Origin: an uncultured Mediterraneibacter sp. | GTDB lineage: Bacteria; Bacillota; Clostridia; Lachnospirales; Lachnospiraceae | DNA length: 35,302 nt | Assembly: GCF_934330165.1 (NCBI RefSeq) | Contig: NZ_CAKRGI010000025.1 | Coordinates: forward strand, 1-35,302 | Direction of reading: 5' to 3' | In this document: piece by piece, positions 1 through 8,400 of the stretch | Position numbering within the stretch: position 1 is the stretch's first letter | Layout: each line of letters starts with the position of its first letter | Position numbers and translations under genes: made by a program | Notes under the pieces: generated by a model | What the model was told of the DNA's origin: nothing | Database searches by the model: none | What the model saw: only the letters and a program-made list of their open reading frames with translations

Positions 1-1598
1 TCTTCTACCGCATTAGGAGCATCATACATTGGCAAGCCTAAATCTCTCTTTACCTCTGCGATATATGCGGTATGTACCTTGAAGCCGTATTTTGCTTCTA
101 TGTACTCCTTTATCATTTTGTAGGTCACTCGTTCCTTGGGCTTGTATTCTTCGGCTCTTTTAGCGATATTATCAAGCGGAACTTTTCCCTCACCCTCACC
201 AAACTCAACTTTTACATTGATATGTCCGTCTGGCTTTTTGTGGGAAAGCAGTACTACCGTCTCCACATGAAATGTTTCGCAGAACTGGTCTACCGCTGTC
301 ATCCGCTGCACACGATACCCAGCCATCTGCATCATCTCAAGATCCCGTGCAAGGCTGGTCATCTTACAGGAAATATAGACGATCTTGTCCGCTCCATACT
401 CAAGGATCTTCGGCAGTGCCTTCGGATGGATGCCATCTCTCGGTGGATCAAGGACGATCACATCCGGCTTTTCCTCAATCTCATCCAACACCTTAAATAC
501 ATCGCCTGCTATGAATTTACAATTAGAAAGTCCATTGCGGAGAGCATTTTCTTTTGCAGCTTTCACCGCCTCTTCTACAATCTCCACACCGATCACTTCC
601 TTTGCTACCGGTGCAAGCACCTGGCTAATCGTTCCGGTTCCACTGAACAGATCAAAAACGGTCTTATTCTCAATATCTCCGATATATTCCCGGACAGTCT
701 CATACAATACCTCTGCCCCCCTGGAATTGGGCTGGAAGAAAGAAAAAGGGGTGATCTTAAACTGTAGTCCGAGCAGATTTTCATAAAAGAAATCCTGTCC
801 ATAAAGGATTCTTGTCTCATCGCTTTTTACAACATCTGAAAGTGAATCATTCAGGATATGAAGGATTCCTACGATTTTTCCCTCCAAAGGAAGCTCCAGC
901 AACTGTTCTTTTAATTCTGTCAGATCGTGCTCTTCCTGCGTAGTCGTTACAAGATTCACCAGGATCTCCCCTGTCGTATCCCCCCTTCTCAGAAGTAAAT
1001 GCCGCAGATATCCTGTATGCTGCATTTTCTTATAGTAGCTTACATTCCGTTCCCTAAAATACGCAAGAACACAGGAAAGGATCTGATTCATATCCTGATG
1101 GACCAGTTGGCAGTCTGCCGCTGTCAGAACATCATATGTGCTTCCTTTTTTATGCAGTCCGAGAGAAAGTGGACCGTCCTTATATTCATCTCCAAAAGAA
1201 AACTCCATTTTATTACGATAATGAAATTCTTTTGGGCTTTCTTTTACACTCTCAAAAATATAATCGCCCTTTACGACAGGATCCATGATCCGATGGATCT
1301 GTCCCTCTTTCATCTTTACCTGCTCTTCATAGGACATAGTCTGATACATGCATCCACCACAGGCCGGGAAAATACTGCAGACCGGCTTTCTAGTCTCCAG
1401 CGGTGACTTTTCCATCACCTCCAGAAGTCTTCCTTCTCCATTTCCCCGCTTAAATTTATTAATCATAAAGCGGATTTTCTGACCCGGGATACCATTTTTC
1501 ACCGTGACATATTTTTCTTCCTCCGGAATATAAATCATTCCCTTATTCGGGAAATCCACTCTCTCGATTATGCCTTCATAGATCTGTCCTTTTTTCAT
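1..1598 (-). CDS. rlmD: 23S rRNA (uracil-5-)-methyltransferase RlmD/RumA family, 3' end outside window
   Basis: SAM-dependent RNA m5U methyltransferase of the TrmA/RlmD family, expected to act on 23S rRNA. I translated it from the ATG at 1598, which follows GGGAGG by six bases. A TRAM-like N-terminus is followed by a four-cysteine Fe-S set (C74, C80, C83, C163), the SAM-binding motif DLFSGTGT (about 316-323), DPPRDG (385-390) and the catalytic-Cys motif YISC (C411). The usual RlmD core ends near residue 455. This frame stays open to the window edge (residue 532), adding at least 75 residues that include a Lys/Glu/Tyr-rich segment. The stop codon is not visible. The family call is secure; the target base is inferred from family. 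Confidence 0.93.
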   Translation of the reverse strand, partial: MKKGQIYEGIIERVDFPNKGMIYIPEEEKYVTVKNGIPGQKIRFMINKFKRGNGEGRLLEVMEKSPLETRKPVCSIFPACGGCMYQTMSYEEQVKMKEGQIHRIMDPVVKGDYIFESVKESPKEFHYRNKMEFSFGDEYKDGPLSLGLHKKGSTYDVLTAADCQLVHQDMNQILSCVLAYFRERNVSYYKKMQHTGYLRHLLLRRGDTTGEILVNLVTTTQEEHDLTELKEQLLELPLEGKIVGILHILNDSLSDVVKSDETRILYGQDFFYENLLGLQFKITPFSFFQPNSRGAEVLYETVREYIGDIENKTVFDLFSGTGTISQVLAPVAKEVIGVEIVEEAVKAAKENALRNGLSNCKFIAGDVFKVLDEIEEKPDVIVLDPPRDGIHPKALPKILEYGADKIVYISCKMTSLARDLEMMQMAGYRVQRMTAVDQFCETFHVETVVLLSHKKPDGHINVKVEFGEGEGKVPLDNIAKRAEEYKPKERVTYKMIKEYIEAKYGFKVHTAYIAEVKRDLGLPMYDAPNAVE

Positions 1599-1611
1599 TA
1601 TTTCCTCCCAA

Positions 1612-1657
1612 CAAACAAAACAGACAGGGTGTACTCCAACCGTCACATCCTGTCTGT
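1612..1657 (-). terminator. Hairpin with U-run between the 80-aa gene and rlmD
   Basis: The arms ACAGACAGGGTGT (1620-1632) and ACATCCTGTCTGT (1645-1657) pair with one mismatch. Read on the minus strand the stem is followed by TTTTGTTTGTT, so it fits a Rho-independent terminator for the 80-residue gene. It lies only about 15 bases before the rlmD ribosome binding site, so it may also attenuate readthrough into rlmD. Confidence 0.7.
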
Positions 1658-1689
1658 ATTCTTCTTACTGTGCTATTACCATCCTGATC

Positions 1690-1932
1690 TTATACCTGAT
1701 CATCCTCATCAAAATAATCATCAAAATCGTCATCAAAATCATCTTCGAAGTCTTCCAAATAATCCGGCGTTACAAAACGGAATACCGCATATGCAATGGC
1801 TGCGATTCCTGCAATCGCGCCAATAATTGCAAGTACCCATACAACTGCATTTTTCTGCTTCTCTGTCTCGTTCTTATGCAGGATCTCTTTTAATTTTGAT
1901 TCAGCGATCATATCCTCTAATTTTTTATTCAT
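1690..1932 (-). CDS. Small acidic-tailed single-pass membrane protein, function unknown
   Basis: Eighty residues. The first 27 are hydrophilic and helical-looking. One membrane segment follows (about 28-50, AVVWVLAIIGAIAGIAAIAY). The tail is almost entirely Asp/Glu/Phe/Tyr (about 56-80, with DDFDDDFDDYFDEDD). The start is an ATG preceded by AAAGGATG, a usable ribosome binding site. An extended -10 box lies about 50 bases upstream. I recognise no domain. The compact layout, good ribosome binding site and own promoter and terminator argue for a real gene. The acidic tail could bind cations or basic partners at the membrane, which is inference only. Confidence 0.8.
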   Translation of the reverse strand: MNKKLEDMIAESKLKEILHKNETEKQKNAVVWVLAIIGAIAGIAAIAYAVFRFVTPDYLEDFEDDFDDDFDDYFDEDDQV

Positions 1933-1981
1933 ATCTGCACATCCTTTCTAACCACTCACAGGTTACGACTGATTTTTGTAT

Positions 1982-1990
1982 ATTATAACA
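1982..1990 (-). promoter_or_regulatory. Extended -10 promoter element for the 80-aa gene
   Basis: On the minus strand this reads TGTTATAAT, an extended -10 (TGn-TATAAT), about 50 bases before the ATG at 1932. No good -35 box is seen 17 bases upstream. Confidence 0.5.
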
Positions 1991-2094
1991 CTTAAGCTCT
2001 GATATTACTACCGCTTTCGGCTATTTTTCCTAAAAACTCTGTCTCGGTTCTCACATCATGATCATCTCTTTTGATCGGCTGACAGTCCACAAAT

Positions 2095-4398
2095 CTATGA
2101 AATCTTTACCAGTTTTGCAAACTTTGCAAACATCTTCCTTATTCCTGCACTGTCAAAATCCACCGTTACTTCATAATCTCTGCCACCGGACCGAATCTCA
2201 AGAACGGTTCCCTCCCCAAATTTTACATGACGCACCCGGTCCCCTTCTGCATAATCAGGACTGCCACCTGATCCTGCTGCAAGCTGGCTGCCTTTTTGAA
2301 GAGATGCCAGTCCCTGACCGCTTTTTTCCGAAGAAGATCCGCTGCTTTTTCTTGACCCCTTGCTGTAAGCCACACCGAAAGCCCTTGCCTGAAATGCTTC
2401 TCTTGCATGTGCATATGTATTCTGCTGTACCGGCACTTCCGTCGCTGATTCAATCCTGCGGTTTCCTGTATCCAGAAGTTCTGCCGGAATTTCTTTAATA
2501 AAACGTGAAATTTTATTATATTGAGTCTCGCCTCTGACCATCCTTCTTCTCGCACAGGTAAGCGTCAGCTCCTGCTCTGCTCTCGTAATGCCTACATAGC
2601 AAAGCCGTCTTTCTTCTTCAAGATCATCTCTGTCGTCCGATGTGATCGTCATATAACTCGGAAATAATCCATCTTCCATCCCTGCCAGATATACATGAGG
2701 GAACTCCAGTCCTTTGGCACTGTGCAGCGTCATAAGGACAACATAATCTTGTTCTTCATCTAAACTGTCAATATCCGCAACCAATGCCACTTCTTCCAGA
2801 AAAGCACTCAACGTAGCCGGTTCATCTCTATCTTCTGCTGCCTCTTCATATGCAGCTGCCTTATTGATCAGTTCATCAATATTTTCCTTTCGTGCCTGTG
2901 CATCCTCTTTATCCTCGGAATCCAGACTTTCCATATATCCCGTCTTTTCGATCACTTCCCGCAGCAGATCTGTAATACTCATCTGTCCGGTAAGTCCTTT
3001 AAAATACTCGATCAGAGCTGCAAAAGAATCCAGCTTTGCTGCACTTCTTCCGATTCCGGGGATCAGCTCGGGAGTCATCAGTGTCTCATAAAATCCAAGC
3101 CCCCGTTCTGCAGCAGACTCCTGTATCCGGTTGATCGTAGTCAGACCAATGCCCCTTTTTGGCACATTAATGATCCGTCGTACCGCAATATCATCCATCC
3201 CATTATCAATCGTCTTTAAATACGCAAGCAGATCCTTGATCTCCCGACGGGCATAAAAGTTTACACCGCCAACAATCTTGTACGGTACATTCATCGCAAC
3301 AAATTTTTCTTCTAAGAGACGGGACTGTGCATTCGTTCTGTAAAGTACTGCGTGGTCATTATATGACGCTCCTGCCCTTACCTCGTTTTTTATATCTTCT
3401 GCAATAAAATCTGCCTCATCATATCCTGTATCAAACTGCCTTAAATGAACCAGTTCTCCCTCCCCGTTGGCAGTCCATAAAGTCTTTTCTTTCCTGCCTT
3501 TATTATTGGCAATCACCTGGTTCGCTGCATTCAGAATATTCCCTGTTGAGCGGTAATTTTGCTCCAGCTTTATGACACAGGCATCTGAAAATTCATGTTC
3601 AAAATCCAGAATATTGCGGATATTTGCTCCACGAAACTTATAGATTGACTGGTCATCATCTCCCACCACGCACAGATTCCGATACTTTCCGGCAAGCAGT
3701 CTGACAAGCTGGAACTGCACCGTATTCGTATCCTGATACTCATCGACCATGATATAGCGGAACCGCTCCTGATAATTCTCCAGCACATCCGCCTGCGTCT
3801 GCAGAAGCTGAACTGTCTTCACCAGCAGATCATCAAAATCCAGTGCATTATTCGCCTTCAGTTGTGCCTCATACTCCCGGTATACTTTTGCGATCTTCAG
3901 CTTTGCAAAATCTCCTCCTGCATTCAGTTCAAACTCATCCGGAAGGATCAGTTCATTCTTTGCAGAAGAAATCGCCGACATAAGGCTTCTCTCTTTAAAA
4001 ACTTTTGTATCAATGGCAACCTTTTTACAGACTTCTTTCATCAGAGTCTTCTGATCGTCTGTATCGTAGATCGTAAAACGGTTATCATAACCAAGCCGGT
4101 CTATAAATCTTCTTAAAATCCGCACACACATCGAATGAAAAGTGCTTACCCAGATACTTTCTGAGCCAAATCCCACCAGGGAATCCACCCTTTCCCGCAT
4201 CTCTCCTGCTGCCTTGTTCGTAAACGTGATCGCCAGGATATTCCACGGATTCACATTCCGCTCTTCGATCAGATATGCGATCCTGTGCGTCAGTACCCGG
4301 GTCTTTCCCGAACCTGCACCTGCAAGGATCAACAGAGGTCCATCTGTATGATATACAGCCTCTCTCTGGGGTTCGTTCAATTTATCATAAATACTCAT
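2095..4398 (-). CDS. pcrA: ATP-dependent DNA helicase PcrA/UvrD (superfamily 1A)
   Basis: 3'-5' DNA helicase of repair and replication-conflict resolution. The 767-residue length is normal for PcrA. All SF1A motifs are visible in order: Walker A AGAGSGKT (26-33), motif II DEYQDTN, motif III GDDDQSIYKFRGA, motif IV QNYRST, motif V TLHSAKGLEF and motif VI YVGITRAEQEL. The C-terminal 40 residues form the PcrA-type tail with the GDRVRHVKFGEG motif, known in this family to contact RNA polymerase. The ATG at 4398 follows AGGAGA. A TTGACA-17-GATAAT promoter lies 58-86 bases upstream. The gene is transcribed divergently from the DUF1836 gene. Confidence 0.98.
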   Translation of the reverse strand: MSIYDKLNEPQREAVYHTDGPLLILAGAGSGKTRVLTHRIAYLIEERNVNPWNILAITFTNKAAGEMRERVDSLVGFGSESIWVSTFHSMCVRILRRFIDRLGYDNRFTIYDTDDQKTLMKEVCKKVAIDTKVFKERSLMSAISSAKNELILPDEFELNAGGDFAKLKIAKVYREYEAQLKANNALDFDDLLVKTVQLLQTQADVLENYQERFRYIMVDEYQDTNTVQFQLVRLLAGKYRNLCVVGDDDQSIYKFRGANIRNILDFEHEFSDACVIKLEQNYRSTGNILNAANQVIANNKGRKEKTLWTANGEGELVHLRQFDTGYDEADFIAEDIKNEVRAGASYNDHAVLYRTNAQSRLLEEKFVAMNVPYKIVGGVNFYARREIKDLLAYLKTIDNGMDDIAVRRIINVPKRGIGLTTINRIQESAAERGLGFYETLMTPELIPGIGRSAAKLDSFAALIEYFKGLTGQMSITDLLREVIEKTGYMESLDSEDKEDAQARKENIDELINKAAAYEEAAEDRDEPATLSAFLEEVALVADIDSLDEEQDYVVLMTLHSAKGLEFPHVYLAGMEDGLFPSYMTITSDDRDDLEEERRLCYVGITRAEQELTLTCARRRMVRGETQYNKISRFIKEIPAELLDTGNRRIESATEVPVQQNTYAHAREAFQARAFGVAYSKGSRKSSGSSSEKSGQGLASLQKGSQLAAGSGGSPDYAEGDRVRHVKFGEGTVLEIRSGGRDYEVTVDFDSAGIRKMFAKFAKLVKIS

Positions 4399-4455
4399 AA
4401 AACTGCTCTCCTATCTACTGATCATGCCTCTGCATACCCATCATTTGCATCTTTC

Positions 4456-4484
4456 ATTATCGAACATACATTCTTAATTGTCAA
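4456..4484 (-). promoter_or_regulatory. Promoter of pcrA
   Basis: On the minus strand, TTGACA (4484-4479), a 17-base spacer and GATAAT (4461-4456). The -35 is perfect and the -10 matches five of six. It is the only good promoter in the intergenic region reading toward pcrA. Confidence 0.8.
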
Positions 4485-4553
4485 GTCTATGTTATCTTTA
4501 ATTTTGTTGACATTGTCCTGTTACTGTTCCTTTGCATTATTGTGAGTTTTTAC

Positions 4554-4582
4554 TTGCCATATAGTTTTAAATACTATATAAT
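4554..4582 (+). promoter_or_regulatory. Promoter of the DUF1836 gene
   Basis: TTGCCA (4554-4559), 17 bases, then a perfect TATAAT (4577-4582), 20 bases before the ATG at 4603. The predicted transcript leader is therefore very short (about 14 bases). Confidence 0.8.
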
Positions 4583-4602
4583 GAGTCTGTTGAGGTGATA
4601 AC

Positions 4603-5217
4603 ATGACTATAGATATGAATGATATGCTTAACAGCATTTTAGATGAACTTTCCCATCTTCAATATGTACATCCGGGTGACATCCCGAATATTGATCTTTA
4701 TATGGATCAGGTCACTACTTTTATGGATGAACAGCTCGCTTCTACCAAGCGATATGAAGAGGACAAGATCCTTACCAAGACCATGATCAACAATTATACA
4801 AAGAATAATCTTCTTCCACCGCCTGTGAAGAAGAAGTATTCCCGGGAGCATATGCTGCTTCTCATTTTTATCTACTATTTTAAAAGTATTTTGTCGATCA
4901 AAGATATCGAAACGGTACTGAAGCCATTGACGGAAAAATATTTCTCCGGAAATGATACAATGGAACTTTCCTCTATTTATGAAGAACTCTGCCACATGGA
5001 AAAAGAGCGGCTCGACTCGCTGAAAGACAGCGTATCTTCCGCTTATGATAAGGCAGGAGAAGCTTTTGACCAGCTTCCTGACGGAGAGGACAGGGATACG
5101 CTTCAGAAGTTTGCTTTTATCTGTAATCTCAGTTTCGACGTATATCTGAAAAAGATGATGATCGAACGGATTATTGATGATATTGCAGTTCCTTCTTCTA
5201 AGAATAAAAAAGACTGA
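4603..5217 (+). CDS. DUF1836 domain protein, likely MerR-like transcription factor
   Basis: The 204-residue protein matches the DUF1836 family of Firmicutes. The conserved N-terminal half has the pattern TKTMINNYTKNNLLPPP followed by KKKYSREHMLLLIFIYYFKSILSIKDIETVLKPL (split here to note two helices after a PPP turn), which resembles a MerR-type winged helix-turn-helix. The C-terminal half is helical and charged with no membrane segment, so the protein should be cytosolic. A GAGGTGAT ribosome binding site precedes the ATG. The gene converges on yerC, with a shared terminator between them. The regulatory role is inferred from fold; target genes are unknown. Confidence 0.85.
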   Translation: MTIDMNDMLNSILDELSHLQYVHPGDIPNIDLYMDQVTTFMDEQLASTKRYEEDKILTKTMINNYTKNNLLPPPVKKKYSREHMLLLIFIYYFKSILSIKDIETVLKPLTEKYFSGNDTMELSSIYEELCHMEKERLDSLKDSVSSAYDKAGEAFDQLPDGEDRDTLQKFAFICNLSFDVYLKKMMIERIIDDIAVPSSKNKKD

Positions 5218-5223
5218 TAATCT

Positions 5224-5271
5224 ACAAAAGACACGTCCCAGTGGTTGCAGCCACAGGTTCGTGTCTTTTGT
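5224..5271. terminator. Bidirectional terminator between the DUF1836 gene and yerC
   Basis: Perfect 12-bp arms ACAAAAGACACG (5224-5235) and CGTGTCTTTTGT (5260-5271), with an inner GTGG...CCAC stem. The A-tract and T-tract at the stem base let it act in both directions. It sits between convergent genes. Confidence 0.8.
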
Positions 5272-5338
5272 ATTCTGCGTCTGAAGATTCCCAGTCAAAG
5301 AGCCTCTCACACTTTTCTCCGAACTGTCTTTCTACTTT

Positions 5339-5662
5339 CTATTCTTCTGCAGTTGATGAATCTTCTTCCTTTTCTGTAAGTCCGATTCTCTCAAAGACCA
5401 TATCATATCCGTCATTTCCGTAATTCAGTGAACGGTTGACTCTGCTGATCGTTGCTGTAGACGCTCCGGTCTTCTCTGCTATCTCAAGATATGTCTTTTG
5501 CTCTCTGAGCATCCTTGCGACTTCAAAACGCTGGGAAAGCGAAAGCAGTTCGTTGATCGTACAGATATCTTCAAAAAAAGTATAACATTCTTCTTTATCT
5601 TCAAGGCTTAAAATGGCATTAAAAAGATAATCAACTGCCTCAGTCCTTATTTTCTTGCTCAT
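5339..5662 (-). CDS. yerC: TrpR-like protein YerC/YecD
   Basis: The 107-residue protein belongs to the YerC/YecD family, which shares the TrpR-type helix-turn-helix. The visible features are the LSLSQRFEVARML helix pair and the recognition segment KTYLEIAEKTGASTATISRVNRSL (about 58-80), followed by the family's NYGNDGYDMV. No tryptophan-binding role should be assumed; the family is linked to TrpR by fold only. The ATG at 5662 follows AAAGGAGA. The acidic C-terminus (EKEEDSSTAEE) is ordinary. The protein probably acts as a cytosolic DNA-binding regulator, with unknown targets. Confidence 0.92.
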   Translation of the reverse strand: MSKKIRTEAVDYLFNAILSLEDKEECYTFFEDICTINELLSLSQRFEVARMLREQKTYLEIAEKTGASTATISRVNRSLNYGNDGYDMVFERIGLTEKEEDSSTAEE

Positions 5663-5786
5663 GAAACCAATCTCCTTTTCACCCTCGTTTAATTACTGTT
5701 ACATTTTAGCACACTAAATTTGTAAAGTCTACTACTTTATTTTTTCCATTCTTCGACAGTTTCTATCTATATCTTTGATTTTTCCA

Positions 5787-5815
5787 TTGTCCAAACTGAC
5801 ACAAAATGCTATAAT
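5787..5815 (+). promoter_or_regulatory. Promoter of the zinc-ribbon membrane protein gene
   Basis: TTGTCC (5787-5792), 17 bases, then a perfect TATAAT (5810-5815). It lies 50 bases before the ATG at 5866 and upstream of AAGGAGAGGAG. Confidence 0.75.
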
Positions 5816-5865
5816 ATTTTTGTTATTAATTTTGTCATTGACAAGGAGAGGAGTACATAATTAAT

Positions 5866-7128
5866 ATGAAGTGTCCATCATGTGGTAAAGAACTTGAACG
5901 TATGAAAAGACAAGTCGGCACAACGGAATCCGGAGATCCGATCTTCAACGAATATGCAGTCTGCCGTGACTGTAAGAAGCAGTGGAATCTCGACAAGCAG
6001 CGTGCCAGGAAAATAGCTGCAAAAAAAGAAGCTGAACAGGCACAAGCAAAGCCCGTCAATAAAGCTGAAAGCAAAGTTGCTGCCAGACCTGCTGAATCAT
6101 CCGTATCCGAGAAGGGCTCAGCAGAAGAAATTCAGGCTACAAAAAATTCTTCAGTCAAAGGATTAGCTGCCAGCTCTGATGCTGAAAAAGTAAAGGAAGC
6201 TGAAAAGAAAGCCGGAACAAAACCCGCAAAAAGACGCAGACCGACAGACGCAGAAGGAAAACCTGTACGTCCGAAAGCCTCAAGACCGATCAGTAATGAT
6301 GAAGCTGCTGATATTTCTGAGAAACCGAAAAAAAGACCAGTCAAAAAGAAAGTCAGACCTGCTTCTACAGAAGAACCGCTTTCCGCAAAGACGCCAGGGG
6401 AGAAAAAGGTGTCCGCAAAGAAACCGGTCAAGAAGCGTTATCCTGAAGGATCTTCTGATACTAATAAAGTTTCTGATGAGCAGAAATATGGAAATATTCC
6501 TGCGGAGCAGGTTCGTACAAAGCGTGAAAAGGCAGTACGCAAAGGATATGAAGAGATGCTTGCGACAGATCCTGACAGCAAATTTGCCAAAAAGAAGAAA
6601 AAGAACGAAGATCCTGATGAAAAGAAAGTAAAAGATACAAAGAAAAAAGAGCAGTACGACGATGAGTATGATGATGATGAGTACGAATATGATGATGTAC
6701 CAAGATTCAGACCTGCCCGTATTATCTTTGGTATCCTCTCACTTCTCGGTTTCGGATATCTGATGTACAAAGGATTTACACTCGGACTGAGCAGCACCTC
6801 CTCAGACGGTTCTGCTACTTCCGGTATGGTTTATGTGATTCTTGCACTCTGCATGCTGGTTTCAGCTCTGCTGTATTTCATTATGCTGAATCGTTATACG
6901 ATCTTTGCATTCCTTGCACCAATGCTGTTCTATCTGGCAAGTGCCGGATTTGCATTCTTGAAACGTGGAAGTGAACTGGAACTGCTGATTGTCGCCGGTG
7001 TAAGTGCTGCTTTCGCAGTCATCTCACTGATTCTTGGTATTGCCTCCAGAGGCGGAGATTATTACTATGAAGATGACGACGAGGACGAAGATTACGAAGA
7101 TCCTTTTGAAGACGAACACGATAACTGA
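5866..7128 (+). CDS. Zinc-ribbon, Lys/Glu-rich linker, four-TM membrane protein of unknown function
   Basis: The 420-residue protein has three parts. First is a small zinc ribbon with CPSC (C3, C6) and CRDC (C33, C36). Next is a long low-complexity Ala/Lys/Pro/Glu linker (about 40-280) that ends in a Lys tract and then an Asp/Tyr tract (EYDDDEYEYDD). Last are four predicted membrane helices (from about residue 283, starting RIIFGILSLLGFGYLMY) and a second acidic tail (YYYEDDDEDEDYEDPF). The soluble zinc ribbon and linker are probably cytosolic. The AAGGAGAGGAG site is 12 bases from the ATG, slightly long, but no better start exists. I do not recognise the family; the architecture suggests a scaffold or sensor at the membrane. 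Confidence 0.85.
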   Translation: MKCPSCGKELERMKRQVGTTESGDPIFNEYAVCRDCKKQWNLDKQRARKIAAKKEAEQAQAKPVNKAESKVAARPAESSVSEKGSAEEIQATKNSSVKGLAASSDAEKVKEAEKKAGTKPAKRRRPTDAEGKPVRPKASRPISNDEAADISEKPKKRPVKKKVRPASTEEPLSAKTPGEKKVSAKKPVKKRYPEGSSDTNKVSDEQKYGNIPAEQVRTKREKAVRKGYEEMLATDPDSKFAKKKKKNEDPDEKKVKDTKKKEQYDDEYDDDEYEYDDVPRFRPARIIFGILSLLGFGYLMYKGFTLGLSSTSSDGSATSGMVYVILALCMLVSALLYFIMLNRYTIFAFLAPMLFYLASAGFAFLKRGSELELLIVAGVSAAFAVISLILGIASRGGDYYYEDDDEDEDYEDPFEDEHDN

Positions 7129-7190
7129 TTTTACCCAGATCATTGACCTCAAATAAATTACAGAATGATTATTTGGGAATATTCCCGACA

Positions 7191-7235
7191 AAAATCCATC
7201 AATCCGGCAGATAGTCCGATTGATGGATTTTTTAT
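7191..7235 (+). terminator. Terminator of the zinc-ribbon gene
   Basis: Perfect 14-bp arms AAAATCCATCAATC (7191-7204) and GATTGATGGATTTT (7218-7231) followed by more T residues. A smaller palindrome, GGGAATATTCCC, sits at 7175-7186 just before it. Confidence 0.85.
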
Positions 7236-7265
7236 ATCTGTCTTTCCTGACATGTAAGCAAAATT

Positions 7266-7526
7266 TTACTCCGCATCAAAATCTGCTTCAAATACACCTT
7301 CCGGTGCTTTCATAGTCAGAATTCCAAGATTAAACTCTTCATCTTTCACCGTAATATGGTATTCAAAAACTACATCATCCTCAAACTTTGACAGCAGAAG
7401 ATACTCTCCATTTTCTTTTCCCTCAATCTGATCACAAATATCATTATATACCTTTGCTCCAGAAATCTCTCTCGGATAGCCGGAAGCTTTTATTTTCTGC
7501 TCAATAATCTGATATAACTTGTCCAT
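7266..7526 (-). CDS. Conserved small hypothetical protein (86 aa)
   Basis: Eighty-six residues, acidic, with no signal peptide or membrane segment. It has an N-terminal helix (MDKLYQIIEQKIKASGY) followed by alternating beta-like stretches (EYLLLSKFEDDVVFEYHITV). The ATG at 7526 follows GAGAGGAT. I recognise no domain. It is separated from the DUF1648-type gene upstream by 60 bases and may share its transcript. Probably a small cytosolic protein. Confidence 0.75.
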   Translation of the reverse strand: MDKLYQIIEQKIKASGYPREISGAKVYNDICDQIEGKENGEYLLLSKFEDDVVFEYHITVKDEEFNLGILTMKAPEGVFEADFDAE

Positions 7527-7586
7527 CTTTTCATCCTCTCTTTTTAAAAGACATCCTGTTTATTCTATCTTCTTTTATTTATCACC

Positions 7587-8036
7587 TTATTTTGACCGGA
7601 TCATCTGTACTACTGCCACTACAATCACAATAACCATCGCCCCCAGCATGACGTACATAGGCCAGACAGGGAATCCCGTTACCAGGCTGCTGACTCCTGC
7701 ATCGATAAATAATCCCATGGTCAGAATCTTTATTGTCCCCAGCATTACCAGTGCTATTTCATACAGCCTTTCTTTATTCTCCTCTGTGACAGCTACCGGG
7801 AAGTTCCATATAGACGGAACTCTTTCAGTCAGACAAATAATAAGCAAAATGACTGCTGCCACAATCACCTCAATCCAAAGACTTCCTTTGCCCCCATAAC
7901 TATCCACTATTCCTGCTGCGTTAAAATGAGTCGGAACTGTTCCGGGGATCCTGCTCCAGATACATGCAAGAACAATAACATATGCAAGTAACATACATGA
8001 ACTGACTAAAGTTGTAATTCTGCGGATCATCTTCAT
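7587..8036 (-). CDS. DUF1648-domain small integral membrane protein
   Basis: With the start at the ATG of MKMIRR (8036), the protein has 149 residues. An AAAGGAGGG site ends eight bases before that ATG; the frame continues 17 codons further upstream, but an ATG there (8087) has no ribosome binding site. The DUF1648 signature IPGTVPTHFNAAGIVDSYG follows the first membrane helix, and three further helices follow. Members occur as the N-terminal module of SdpI-like proteins, but the SdpI immunity part is absent here. Function unknown. Confidence 0.85.
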   Translation of the reverse strand: MKMIRRITTLVSSCMLLAYVIVLACIWSRIPGTVPTHFNAAGIVDSYGGKGSLWIEVIVAAVILLIICLTERVPSIWNFPVAVTEENKERLYEIALVMLGTIKILTMGLFIDAGVSSLVTGFPVWPMYVMLGAMVIVIVVAVVQMIRSK

Positions 8037-8229
8037 GGCACTCCCTCCTTTTAGAGATACTATAGCACCAGTATTTTCTTTTTGCAAGATTCATCGTGTT
8101 TCCTCACTTCCTCTCTCCGACGTAGCATATAAAAAAATATGTCTGCTATCGACTGTGTCCATTGCCTGCAATGCATGGATAACACATAAAACATACCAAA
8201 TAGAAAGTTTGCCCCCTTCTGTCCCTTTG

Positions 8230-8286
8230 ATAAAAAGAAAATTCCCGAAAGCCTTATATTCCTTAGAATTTCAAGACTTTCGGGAA
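8230..8286 (-). terminator. Terminator at the end of the tRNA operon
   Basis: Arms TTCCCGAAAG (8242-8251) and CTTTCGGGAA (8277-8286) with a 25-base loop. On the minus strand the stem is followed by TTTTCTTTTTATC. It lies 10 bases past the 3' end of tRNA-Leu. Confidence 0.8.
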
Positions 8287-8295
8287 CTGGTTCAA

Positions 8296-8376
8296 TGCGG
8301 ATGACAGGACTTGAACCTGCACGTCGTAGACACCAGAACCTAAATCTGGCGCGTCTGCCAATTCCGCCACATCCGC
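8296..8376 (-). tRNA. tRNA-Leu (UAG)
   Basis: Acceptor stem GCGGATG/CATCCGC with discriminator A, T-arm GCAGG-TTCAAGT-CCTGT, and a long class II variable arm. The anticodon stem is CCAGA/TCTGG around TTTAGGT, giving anticodon TAG. CCA is not encoded. It is the last gene of the tRNA cluster, behind an apparent internal terminator. Confidence 0.95.
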
Positions 8377-8400
8377 TTACTCTCTTTTATTTTCTTCTTT

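Noticed and set aside
72..767. Plus-strand open frame of 231 codons opposite rlmD
   Set aside because: It is antisense to a clear RlmD coding sequence, has no ribosome binding site and no recognisable protein features.
4639..5310. Minus-strand open frame of 223 codons opposite the DUF1836 gene
   Set aside because: It is antisense to a recognisable family member and runs through the shared terminator.
8037..8087. ATG 17 codons upstream for the DUF1648 protein
   Set aside because: AAAGGAGGG lies just before the ATG at 8036, and the upstream extension has no matching site.
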